Origin: Amoeboaphelidium occidentale
Taxonomy: Eukaryota; Aphelidiomycota; Aphelidea
DNA: 56,694 nucleotides
Direction: 5' to 3'
Assembly (NCBI GenBank): GCA_023515795.1
Contig: JALGPX010000074.1
Coordinates: 1-56,694 of the forward strand
Shown here: piece by piece, positions 40,853 through 51,414 of the stretch
Position numbering within the stretch: the first letter of the stretch is position 1
Layout of the letters: every line of letters starts with the position of its first letter
Notes under the pieces: generated by a model
The model's database searches: none
Told to the model about the DNA's origin: nothing
The model's input: only the letters and a program-made list of their open reading frames with translations
Position numbers and translations under genes: made by a program

Positions 40853-43800
40853 ATGAAGCCCGAACTCATTCTCAAGTGCCTATTCTCAGTTATTTTCGGC
40901 CTGTTGGTCACAGCTTTAGAGCATGAGAAGAGTTTTTTGATGCAAGAGAGTGCTTCAGCTGTCTGGTCGATTGCTACCTATGAAGACTCACTGTTGCTTA
41001 CAACATCAAACGACATTGTTCAAAAGGACATCCATACTGGTGCAATACAAAGAACGTTTAGAGCTCACAAGAAACCGATCTTTTCATTTGCTGTCACTGA
41101 AGACTCCAGGATGATCACTTCTGCTTATGATGACATGATTATCGTTTGGGATCTTCTGACAAGCTCCATTATAAAGAGAATTTGGCTCAGGTCTTCAGAT
41201 ACTCTTGTACGCAGTATATACTTTCAAGATTCTCAGGTCTTTACGGGTGGCCTGGATAAAAAAGTAAGACAAGTTGACTTGGCATCTGGAAGAATTACGA
41301 AAACAATTTNNNNNNNNNNNNNNNNNNNTGATGACATGATTATCGTTTGGGATCTTCTGACAGGCTCCATTATAAAGAGAATTTGGCTCAGGTCTTCAGA
41401 TACTCTTGTACGCAGTATATACTTTCAAGATGCTCAGGTCTTTACGGGTGGCCTGGATAAAAAAGTAAGACAAGTTGACTTGGCATCTGGAAGAATTACG
41501 AAAACAATTTGTAACTAATTTAGTGATCTTTTAATATTTTAGCTATTGGTCGCGAAGTTTACTGTGTTGTTGCGGCGGAAGATTCTATATTTGTCGGGAA
41601 GGAAATTTTTCCTTATGGTTTGAAATTGAGCGTCGAAAGCGGGGCTATTAGTTTAAGCCTTACTGGGCACAGTGGTTCCATTTTCTCGTTATTTTTATAT
41701 GAAAGCTTTCTTTTTTCGGGCTCTTCAGATTCTACCGTTATTCAGTGGAATGCCTTGACTGGGGAAAGAACTAAGGCATATGAAGGCCATTTAGGTACGG
41801 TAAACTCAGTTGCTGTTTTCGATGGAGAACTTTACTCTGCAACGTCTTTTAAGGAATTATTCAAATGGAATATTTCCGAGGGTTTTATCACTAGGAAGTT
41901 TTCCGTTGTTGCTACTGGTGAAATGCTAAGCATGACATTCAAATCACGAACGTTATTCACCGGATCATCGGACACAACAGCTATCGGATGGGATGCCGTT
42001 TCTGGAGATATATTACTACTTTATTTAGGAAGAAATACTAAAATCCGAAGTGTTGTCTCCTGGAAGAACTTCATAATCAGTGGGGGCGAAGACGCAGAAA
42101 TCCGAATGTGGGATGTATCAGTTGATAGCATCGATCCTTTTATCGTATTAAATAATAGCCACTTACTAATTACGACTCTGAATTTGTTTGAGAATTATCT
42201 TTACTCCGGAGATTATTATGGCAATATCAAAATGGTAAGCCTGACAAATCTTACGTTGATCATGTACTTTACAAGTAAGTTTAAGGGTTATCTGGTTTAT
42301 TTTTATAGCGGTTGATGAGTCAATTAATTCACTGGCGGCGAACAAGCTTTCTTTATACGGTGGTGGAGATTCAGGTTCCATTCATCTGTGGAATATATCA
42401 TCTGGAGTTCGTAGAGCATCATTTAGCGCACATTTAGGCCCTATATCTTCGTTGCAGCTCAGTGAAGATATTTTATACTCTGGATCTTTTGAATCTACCT
42501 TGAAGTCGTGGAACACCAAAACGCTTGTAATGATTCTTCTTTATAATAGTAAGTTTCATTTTTCGCTTAAATTTTCCCAGCATTCCATCAGATCAACGCC
42601 ATTTTAGTTAGGCTAGAGTACATATTAGCTTGCAATCAACGTAGTATTGAATCTTTCTATTTGATTTCTGGTGAAACATATGCTCTTGTCGATGGTAATC
42701 TGACTTGTTCTATTTTTAATTATTTTAGAGACTTCCGCTTTTCTTTGTATTGCTTCTCGTGAAGATGTTGTTTATACTGGCCACGAGGATAGCCTTGTTA
42801 GGGTCAGAAGCTTATATTCCCTGATTTCTGTAGAATCATATGCAGGGCATTTAGATGCAGTGACTGGACTTTGTTTGGATGATAGATTTATTTTGTACTC
42901 GGCCGGGAATGACGGGGCTGTAAAAAAGTGGAACATTGCAACCCGAAGCGTGGCTTTTTCCTTTGAAATGAAGAATGCATCTGTGTATTCTCTTGCTGTT
43001 AATCAAAACCAACTGTTCGTCGGTCTAAAAAGTGGGAGGATTGACTGTTACAATATCGAAAACACCATGTCTTTGAAATCTATAGGACATCATAGCAAAA
43101 CTGTTACTTCATTGATTGCTAGTAATGGTTCTATTTTTTCTTCTAGCCTCGACGGCACAATTCTGAAAATTTCCTCAAAAGGCGATGGAAATTTCTTTAC
43201 GGTTCACAAATCCAAAAGCGAGCCTCTGAAAAGCCTTGCAGTCAGAAGTTCATTTTGGGTTGCGTTACAAGGTGATACTAAGATTGTTTTCGGCCGCACG
43301 AGCGTCAGTTCTGAATTAATTACAAGTATTGATTTTCAGACACCTTTGCGTTGCCTTGCACTAACAGAGTCTATTATATTAGCAGGCTCAAAATCTGGAA
43401 TTATTTATGGATGGGGTATTCAGTCATTGCAACCAGTTTTTGCATTGAAAGGGCATGTTTCTCCGGTAAATAATCTTTTTGCCGTTGATGATCGTTTATT
43501 CTCTGCATCTGATGATAAAACAATCATAGAATGGTCTTTGGAAAGCCAAACAGCAAGCAAAACGTACAAGAGACTATCAGCTTCCGCTCTCGGTCATTTG
43601 GGGCCAGTTAATTCTCTTTCATATTGCTATGATACTCTGTTCTCCGCTGGATCTGATTTGACCGTTCGTAGATGGAACACAAAATCAGGCAAGCACGACG
43701 ATGTTTATTTTGGTTTCACGAAATCAGTTACTGCAGTTTTGTGTTATAATGGTTCCGTATTTGCAGGAAGTGAAGATTTCTCTGTTCTGATGTTCAAGCC

Positions 43801-44818
43801 TAGTCTTCCACAAAGTAAAGACGCGACTGTCAATCCGTCAGGAACAGTCCTGAAGAGAAGTACAAAACGGGGAAAAGTTGTGAGGCTTCAGAGAGCGGAG
43901 GGTAGTTCTATTAATGTCACACAGATCGCTGTCTCGGTTACTGCTGTGGTGGTCGTCATCACTACACTTATTTTTGGCTGCATTTGCTACAAGAAAAGGG
44001 TGAAGAAGAATGTATTCCAAACGGAGCTGGCTGTAACAACCCTGGATAATTTAACGGCTCAAACGGCTTTTGATCTTGCAACTGTTGTCAACTCAGTCAT
44101 GGGGATCTCTAAGCATGCAGCTTATCTCATGGAGAATTCTGTCTTGGCGAAAATTAAAAGGTTAACCGCTGGCGGTGGTGGTGAAGTGTTTTTAGCAAAA
44201 ATAATGGATGCCTCTCTAAGTAATAAGATTGGAGAAGTTGTTATCCAGAAAGTTGTGTTCACAAAAAATAAGGATATGGAAGAAGCATTCTATCAGGAAG
44301 TGGGAATCATGATACTGCTGAATTCTTTTCCACATTTCTGTACTATTCTTGGTTATACAGAAAAGCCCCTCTCAATTGTATTAAAGTACTATCCTGAGGG
44401 TTCCTTATATGAGTGGATTCGCAAGACTGACACGACAAAGAGATTGGCTTTAAAAATTGTGAAGGAACTTTCAGAAGCGCTGAATGTAATGCACTCTCAT
44501 TTTTTGGCTCACTGTGATATAAAACCTCAGAATATTTTGGTTCAAGTAGAAAATGGAATCGCTTCATGTTTTCTCACAGATTTTGGAATTACTCAAGTTC
44601 TATCTGAGCGAATCGTTGCGACGAAAACGTTCCATGTGATTAATCTACGAGGATTATCTATTCCTTACGCGGCCCCGGAAGCTTTAAAGAATTTTAGATC
44701 CAAAAGTTACACTGGAGCGGATTTCAAAAAATATGATATCTATTCATTGGCATGCGTTTTTTATGAGCTTCTTTTACAAAAAGGGCCGTGGGATTATTGC
44801 CTTATGGAGAATAATTGA
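40853..44818 (+). CDS. WD40-ectodomain transmembrane receptor kinase 2
   Basis: Tandem paralogue of the preceding gene. Exons: 40853-41510 (containing a 19-N gap with duplicated flanks), 41543-42274, 42309-42548, 42581-42694, 42729-44818. The introns are 32, 34, 32 and 34 nt at the same places as in gene 1, and exons 3 and 4 have exactly the same lengths (240 and 114 nt). Signal peptide MKPELILKCLFSVIFGLLVTA, WD40 repeats (SDSTVIQWNALTG; DDKTIIEWSLES; SDLTVRRWNTKSG), transmembrane helix (IAVSVTAVVVVITTLIFGCIC) and kinase (GGGGEVFLAKIMD, VVIQKVVF, LAHCDIKPQNILV, FLTDFGI, YAAPEAL). It ends 13 residues after LLLQKGP, again without a full C-lobe. The ectodomain has diverged more than the kinase, as expected for receptors that see different ligands. 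Confidence 0.84.
41128..41510. repeat. Duplicated flanks of a 19-N gap (probable contig overlap)
   Basis: 41128-41309 and 41329-41510 are the same 182 bp with two differences (ACAAGCTCC versus ACAGGCTCC; GATTCTCAG versus GATGCTCAG). Gene 1 has only one such unit at this place, which supports an assembly artefact over a real extra repeat. Confidence 0.92.
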
Positions 44819-45325
44819 AACAAAAGATATGAGTCATTTTAATAATAAAACTCTCTTTTTACATCGAACACGTAAAGAATCTTGAATTTTAATTATAACG
44901 ACTAGTNACGCGGCCCCGGAAGCTTTAAAGAATTTTAGATCCAAAAGTTACACTAGAGCGGATTTCAGAAAATATGATATCTATTCATTGGCATGCGTTT
45001 TTTATGAGCTTCTTTTACAAAAAGGGCCATGGGATTATTGCCTTATGGAGAATAATTGAAACAAAAGATATGACTCGTTTTAAAAATAAACTCTCTTTTT
45101 ACATCGAACACGTAAAGAATCTTGAATTTTAATTATAACGACTAGTGATGTGTCTTTATCTGTACTGCCACCAGAGATCTTANCCTTATGGAGAATAATT
45201 GAAACAAAAGATATGAGTCATTTTAATAATAAAACTCTCTTTTTACATCGAACACGTAAAGAATCTTGAATTTTAATTATAACGACTAGTGATGTGTCTT
45301 TATCTGTACTGCCACCAGAGATCTT
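44667..45325. repeat. Overlapping duplicated flanks of two Ns (probable contig overlaps)
   Basis: 44667-44906 recurs as 44908-45146 across the N at 44907, and 45041-45182 recurs as 45184-45325 across the N at 45183. The 3' end of receptor kinase 2 and its downstream spacer thus appear up to three times. Collapsing them leaves one kinase end followed by the F-box-like frame. Confidence 0.9.
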
Positions 45326-46514
45326 ACGGCTAATCGCTCATAATCTTGATTTTACTTATCTTATCAGATTCCAGAAAGCAAGCGCTAAAGTGAAGGCTGC
45401 AACAATTGATGTTTCGTTTTACGTCAGATACTTTGAGGAAAATCATAAAGAAAAAGCATTGATACAAGCTCGTTCATATCGTCAACACATAATCAAATGC
45501 CGATACAATGAAATGGGAATATCTTTTGCAGAGCTTGATCAGGAATTATATCAGAACAATTAAGCGAATACAGAAACTACAATACACGACAAAATTTCTA
45601 AAATTAGACGAGAAAATATGAATTTAGTTAACTTGCCGCAATGGCACTGTTTTGAGGATATTCTGTACTCTGAATTTCGTTATTATTTGAAGCAAAGCGA
45701 TTATGAGATAAAAAATCTACAACACGTTAAAGTTTGGCTTGAATTAATTTATTCTACCAAAGATAAGAATTACGCGCGTTTCCAGCAGAAGATAATGACA
45801 AAAATTATTGTAAGTATTGTTCAAAATATTGTTGTTGGCTCAATCGATTATGAAGATGGTATTGAACATTTAAAACATCTCATTCAACAATTGAAGGACA
45901 CAGAAGACGTCGGAGATTCAGGGCATTTCATATATCAAAGACCACTTGAAAGATTAAAAACTATGTCAAATCTCTCTAACTTCCTGACAAGAGAGATAGT
46001 CGGAAAGAGGCGATCCAATTATTGCGGACTCTTTAAGCGTTTTGCCAAAAATTTAGTGCACTCACTAACAGTAACTGTGCCTTACACAAATGAGTAAGAG
46101 GAAAAGTTGGACTTCTTGAAAGATTATCTGAGATGGAGGTTCACTGTTCCGTGCGGCGACTGGCGTCTTGAAATCCAAAACAAGGATACGAAGATGATTT
46201 GCATAATGGATGAAACAATCAATAATATAATTTATCTAGAGGGACTCAAAATAACACCCGTGGTTCTTTTAATGATTACGATGGCCTTAAATCGAAATTG
46301 CTCATTAAGATTCCGAAAAGCTTGCGAGAAATTGTTGTTCCATGGTAAGTATGGCGCGTTTAAGGGAGAGGGAATTAATTTAGCAAGGAAAGCCTGTATG
46401 CGAAAATTGAAGGAGTACTTTCTTTCAAGCGATCATTCCGTAATACGCCATCTCTACCGAAGAAAGAAATCCAGAATAATTCGCATTCACGCTGCGGTGC
46501 CTCAACCGTTTTAA
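45294..46514 (+). pseudogene. F-box-like protein frame interrupted by two in-frame TAA stops
   Basis: Three open blocks (45294-45563, 45618-46097, 46107-46514) lie in one frame; only single TAA codons at 45561-45563 and 46095-46097 separate them. The start reads SVLPPEILRLIAHNLDFTYLIRFQKASAKVKA, an F-box-like helix set. No ATG opens this frame (TAA lies upstream), so a first exon may end at the CGACTAG| acceptor-like site near 45291. The remaining ~300 residues are helical and unrecognised (CGDWRLEIQNKDTKMICIMD; LNRNCSLRFRKACEKLLFHG). F-box proteins recruit substrates to SCF ubiquitin ligases. Probably recently inactivated. Confidence 0.5.
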
Positions 46515-46589
46515 TAATTTTGCTAAAAGAAATAGATTTCTTACTCCAATACGAGCAAAGGCAAGATTGAAGAAGATAAAGAAAAGGAA

Positions 46590-48273
46590 ATGAAACCGGC
46601 TGGGGATCCTTTCAAGTATTTATTCCATTGGTTGGTTAAGTGTTTGTCTTATTTATTTAGCGGTGAAGTTCCAGAGCAATTGTGCGTGAAGAATGACGAA
46701 GATCATGAAAGGAACGAAGCTCTTGATAATAATGGTATTAATATAGGTAGCAATTTAGTATACGTGAAAGAGAAGCCTCTGTTTTATTTGGATGCTGAGT
46801 ATTTGGCCGATTCTGGTTTGCAAGCGCAGGGGAATCTCGTCCTTTACTGCCGTCCTCAGTTTCATGAACAGTTCAAATCTTGCAGAAAAAAGTTTGCGAA
46901 AAAAATTCTCTTGGCTTCATTCTTGGTCCTAGTGGCGCAGGGAAATCCGTCACATCTTTGGCGTTTGCGTCAACGCTGGATCGCAGTAAATGGATAGTTA
47001 CTTGGATAAATCTTTGTAAGTCAGGACCTCATTTTTGTGTTAGTTTTGAGGGAAATACGTGAAGGTGCTTGGGAAATACAGTGCAAGAGTTTGATATTCG
47101 TAAAGCACTCGACTGGGGCCAAAAGGGCAAAAAACACATTCTATTTCTTGATGATTTTTGTATTTTTGAGAACAGCCATAAGGAAATTATTAGATATGCC
47201 GGTTTTTGGAAAGACGAAAATGAAGAGGATAGCCGTGTAGCTGTTATTTGTCCAAGACCTCAGCGGGGCCATTTGGGTTAAAGTTTTGACGCTAAATACA
47301 AGGTTAAGGAATTCTCTGTTTACTCCTGGCAGTTGGAAGAGTACATGCAAGCAGTTCAATATGATGAGATCTATCAGAGCGTTAAGGAAAACCTAGATAT
47401 TGCTATAGACAAAGAGCCTAATAGCTCAGCATATGTCTCAACAAATAACCAAAATGCTTTGGTAGAATCCAAGTTCTATTATGCCGGGGGAAATTGTGAA
47501 TTAATGTTTGCATATAAAACGAAAGAACTCGTTAGTGTACTAGGCCAGGCGATCCGATCCCTGTCTGACATCTCGCCGATTCTGGGCGGTGATTCTTGCA
47601 GACGTTCCCCTGATGCTATCAACAGATTACTAATTTATCCGCCAAAAGGGACGGATTCCAAGTATTCGATTCCAGTTTCCATAGTAAGTCAGTGGACAGT
47701 AGAGAAATTGTTCAGATTTACTGGACCAAATTTACTGGACCAGAATTCGTGCGACAACTTGCCTCAAAACTGAGACCCCGAGTAAGTGCATCTTTAAATG
47801 GATGGATGTATAATTTATGGTTCATCTATAATCTTCGAACTCAAGGTGTCACGATTTACGACGAGAACCGAAATTTTATCGATTTTTGGAAAAGGTCCAA
47901 TATTTTGGTGTTTTCTGATCTTCCAGACTTCCCGGATCATGGCATTTGGTTGACACCTGTTCAAAAGAATCACGGCGGATTTGATGGTGTGTTTGTTGAC
48001 AAGAGCAAAGGTTATGTGCGTTTCATTATTATTCCGCATGTAAAGGAACATGAAGTCAAATTTGAATACTTTAAAAGCTTCCTTAAAGCTGTTTTGCAGA
48101 GCCCCTCTTCTTTTGAACTGAAAAAGTTGGAAATTATGGTTATTGTGCAGCGGTATTACAGATCAGACTTCAAACTTTCATTATTACCCAGCACAGAATC
48201 TCTTGAAGAGTATGGTATCGAAAATGGTAAAGAGCTTGATCATATTAAGACTGTTGAAATAGAAGAATGGTGA
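46590..48273 (+). pseudogene. Degenerate Crinkler-like P-loop NTPase gene
   Basis: Starts at ATG 46590. An LVLYCRPQFHEQFK segment precedes the P-loop, as LYCR does in the gene at 51415. The Walker A motif GPSGAGKSVTSLAF is in another frame after a one-base shift near 46878. A short intron-like stretch (47016-47043) and a second shift near 47080 precede the Walker B-like HILFLDDFCIF. An in-frame TAA at 47279 interrupts the following helical part. A normal 32-nt intron (47684-47715) joins YSIPVSI to IYWTKFTGPEFV, and the C-terminal domain (LRFIIIPHVKEHEVKF-like strand) runs to TGA at 48271. Two shifts and a stop suggest a dying effector/NTPase gene, although homopolymer sequencing errors could explain the first shift. 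Confidence 0.62.
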
Positions 48274-49060
48274 TGAAGTCCTTATGCACGAATACTTGTT
48301 CTAATTCTCATTGGTATCATGTGAATAAATATCGAGTTATGAGAGAACCATCGTAATTGCTATAGTCTTCTAACTGATTTAACAGAATAAAAGTGATCAA
48401 AACACGTGCAAGTGTCACTTGGAAAATATCTGGTGAGCTCTTAATAACTGTCAATTCATTTAGCGAACTTGATTAGATCCAATTGATCTCGTTTTCACTA
48501 ATACACCTTCTGAGAATGAAATAAGAAAAGATTTGAATTGAAAAGCCATTGCGCATAAGTTCGTCACTGCCTAAAGTTCAAGGATTTTGCTTTTATCATG
48601 ACTTTACTATCTGAAACTGGAATTTAGTGATTTATCAATGCGAGTGTGACTAAGCTTCGGAATTTTTTAATTTTGTAAAATGCTGGTTGCTTTTAACAAA
48701 GGAACTCGTTCCCTAAGAAATTTAAACTGTCACCATTCGCTGTCAAGTCAGAAGGGCAAAGGCTTATACGTGTCTCAATGGCAATATTTTGGCACCACTA
48801 CATCCAGCCGATTAAGTCGTGAAATTATTAGCAAAAGATGTGTTCCATTAAATAAGAATGTTTTAAAGGTACCTTAATGCTGCAGCTTCGTCAAGTATTT
48901 ATTAATAGCTTAAGAGAAGCACAAGATGTAGAAACGAATGGTCAAAATCTGGACCGACTGTGGTTCTAGTTTTTAGAAGAGGTTAAAAAACAGACGCAAG
49001 GGATGCGTCATTGGTGAAGAGAGGCAAGCAAAATATAACGTAGAGGATATCAGCTAATCT
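48274..49060. other. Intergenic region between Crinkler-like genes
   Basis: About 790 bp without a recognisable gene. A 65-codon frame (48680-48877) starts with ATG but shows no domain. The region may hold the missing first exon of the next gene, whose open frame begins without an ATG. Confidence 0.4.
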
Positions 49061-49073
49061 TTAAGATTCTAAT

Positions 49074-51103
49074 TTGCCTGCGTTCTTATGGGTAAAATAC
49101 GAGAATTGGTCAGTGACAAAAATTCCGACTGCTGGTTGTGAAATTGTTGCCGAGCTCAAGGGAGATATTATCAAGAGGTTGAAATTGAAACTGTCTCCGG
49201 GCGACTTTGGTGTACACGTCGATGCGAACGGTGCTGCTGTAAGGCCATATGATTCCCTTGAGGAGGCTTTCTACGATCACGAAACAAAAACCTGGTTTGG
49301 TGTAAGCGATGAGAATCCTTTGATTGCAAAGGATATTCAGACAGAAGGTACTGCGTACAAGTCAGTATGTGGGTAACCATTTCTTAGCAACAGAAATGGA
49401 TTTCCCAGCTTTCAATCCCCTGAACTACAAAATTGAGTTTCCTTTCTTTGTTCCAAATGTTGACGAGTATCTGGAAGTGGTTGCCAGAGATGATGTTTTG
49501 GCAAAAATCAATGAATGCGTGCGATATCGTTTTCTGCGTCCGAAATATTGTCATATAATCATCAGTACGAGCCGTAGAGGCAAGACATTTCTTTTAAAAA
49601 AATTTGGGTTGCAAAAAGTCCATGAACATTTGAAGTGTCCGGAAGTTCAAGAAGCCGGACTTTGTGGCAGAATATTGTCTTTTGATTTCATAATTAATCC
49701 TAGTGTGATTGAAAGCGACAATGATATTCTTTCTTTCTTCCAAAGATTGATGTTGTTCTACTTGTGTAGACTGTTTGATGGCAGTAATGTCGATGGAATC
49801 AACTTTAAAAAGAGAAGCATGTATCGAATATCAGATCTCTGGAGAAGGAATGCAACTCCAAATGGCGATACTACAAGTCTTGATAAGTGGTTCCGTAAGT
49901 GCTACTCCCTTCTTTTAGATGAAATGATTGACGAGTACGTATAATGGCAGGATTATGGAAATGGTGGAGCCAGCTGCAATGATTCCTGTAGTACTTTAAT
50001 TGACGCCTTTTTCAAAAGAAAAAGATTCGTAGAATTATTGGGATCAAATGACTGCTTTCCGCAATCGAACACGTGGAAATAATCGTTTAATTATCGAGCA
50101 CGACAATTTGTCACTGTCCTTGATAAATGCCTCGTATCAGATACCAAGATTGTTATTCTTTGCACATTGTAAACTATTTGAGAATTTATCGAACGGCATA
50201 AGAAATACAAGTATAATTCTTCGAGACTTTGAGAAGACTGCTAAAGTATACTATCCAGAAATGTTTGATTTGCTAGAAAAACAAGATGGTTTTTGTAACC
50301 TTGATATTGCACATATCATTCTGACATGCGGAATTTATTGGGATGTAAAAAAGACGTCACAATGTGTGCCTGGTACTAAAATTACGTATGATACATTAAT
50401 TCAGAAGTCAATAATTTTTCCATTTGGTAATGGAAGCTATTTTTTCCCATTCAGGCTAGTTTGGGATGCTGCGAGCTTTGACGATAGCCGAGTTCGAAAT
50501 AATAAGAATGAAATCCAAAAGTTGTGCGCCAAACTAGTTCCAAACTTGGATATTAACGATCTTTACATGGGCTTTGATCGAATGATTTCAAAAGACGTTA
50601 TAAATTTAGGATCTTCGTTTGAAAGAATGTTTGCTTCAGCTTTGGCAGCAAAGTATTACTTGTACTGTTTAAGAAATCAGGCTTATGTAGAAAATGGTTA
50701 CGTTACATTTTCTGAGCTTTACGATGGGGTAGTTCCTGACAGGAAAACAAAGGAGATCTTACAACAATGCTCTTTGAATCTTACCTGTGGTATAGTACCG
50801 GATAAAATGGAACATCCTAATTTAGTTTTACAATCTAATCAAGGATTGATATCTGTTATTTCAAAGGACTCGCTATTGTTGGGTGGAGATGATATCAAAA
50901 AGCAAATGTTTACAAGAAGAGGTTCCAACGAAAAAGGTCTACCATTTATTTTCTTGTATTTAGAAAACGATGAAAAAGAGGACCGTTATGATGATTCAGT
51001 TATTTACCTGGACGGAGGAGGATGCTGCTCAAGCGTATCACTAAACATTTGTGTTTCAGTGAAGAAATTGCAATCTGTGACGGACAAGATAAATGGAAAA
51101 TGA
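49074..51103 (+). CDS. Crinkler-like protein with ubiquitin-like header and degenerate P-loop
   Basis: Exon 49074-49347 encodes a ubiquitin-like header (FLWVKYENWSVTKIPTAG ... IIKRLKLKLSPGDFGVHVD ... DSLEEAF), as in Crinkler N-termini. A 40-nt phase-1 intron (49348-49387) leads to 49388-49938, with HIIISTSRRGKTFLLKKFG, where the first Gly of the P-loop is Ser. A 94-nt phase-0 intron (49939-50032) is proposed to reach 50033-51103, which ends with a strand-rich domain (SVISKDSLLLGGDDIKKQ; SVSLNICVSVKKL). The 94-nt intron is longer than others nearby, so a stop plus frameshift is the alternative. The first exon lacks an ATG, so another small exon probably lies upstream. Role: likely an effector or conflict NTPase. 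Confidence 0.58.
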
Positions 51104-51414
51104 TGTTTAAAGGAGTTTGTCAAATAAACTTTCATACCAATGAAGCCAATTTAACATGTGCGACCGCGGCCATTAAGAGTAGAAGTCACATCAAATCTTT
51201 CGTTCCTAGAATCCAATCTATTCCTAGCAACTTACCTATGTGATAATCGAAATGGCGTCATACCATGATCAAAATTCCATAAATAATGAGTCGTATCTTA
51301 ACTGAAGAATAATTTATCACATTTTAACGCAGATTTAGGCTTATGAAAGCAGCTGATAATCTTAATGACGGCCTTTACAGATTTTCCGTCCAAATCCGAA
51401 TGAGTCACCCATGA

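Noticed and set aside
4297-47281. Stop-codon reassignment in this organism
   Set aside because: TAA, TAG and TGA all end intact genes here, and the long central genes contain no internal stops.
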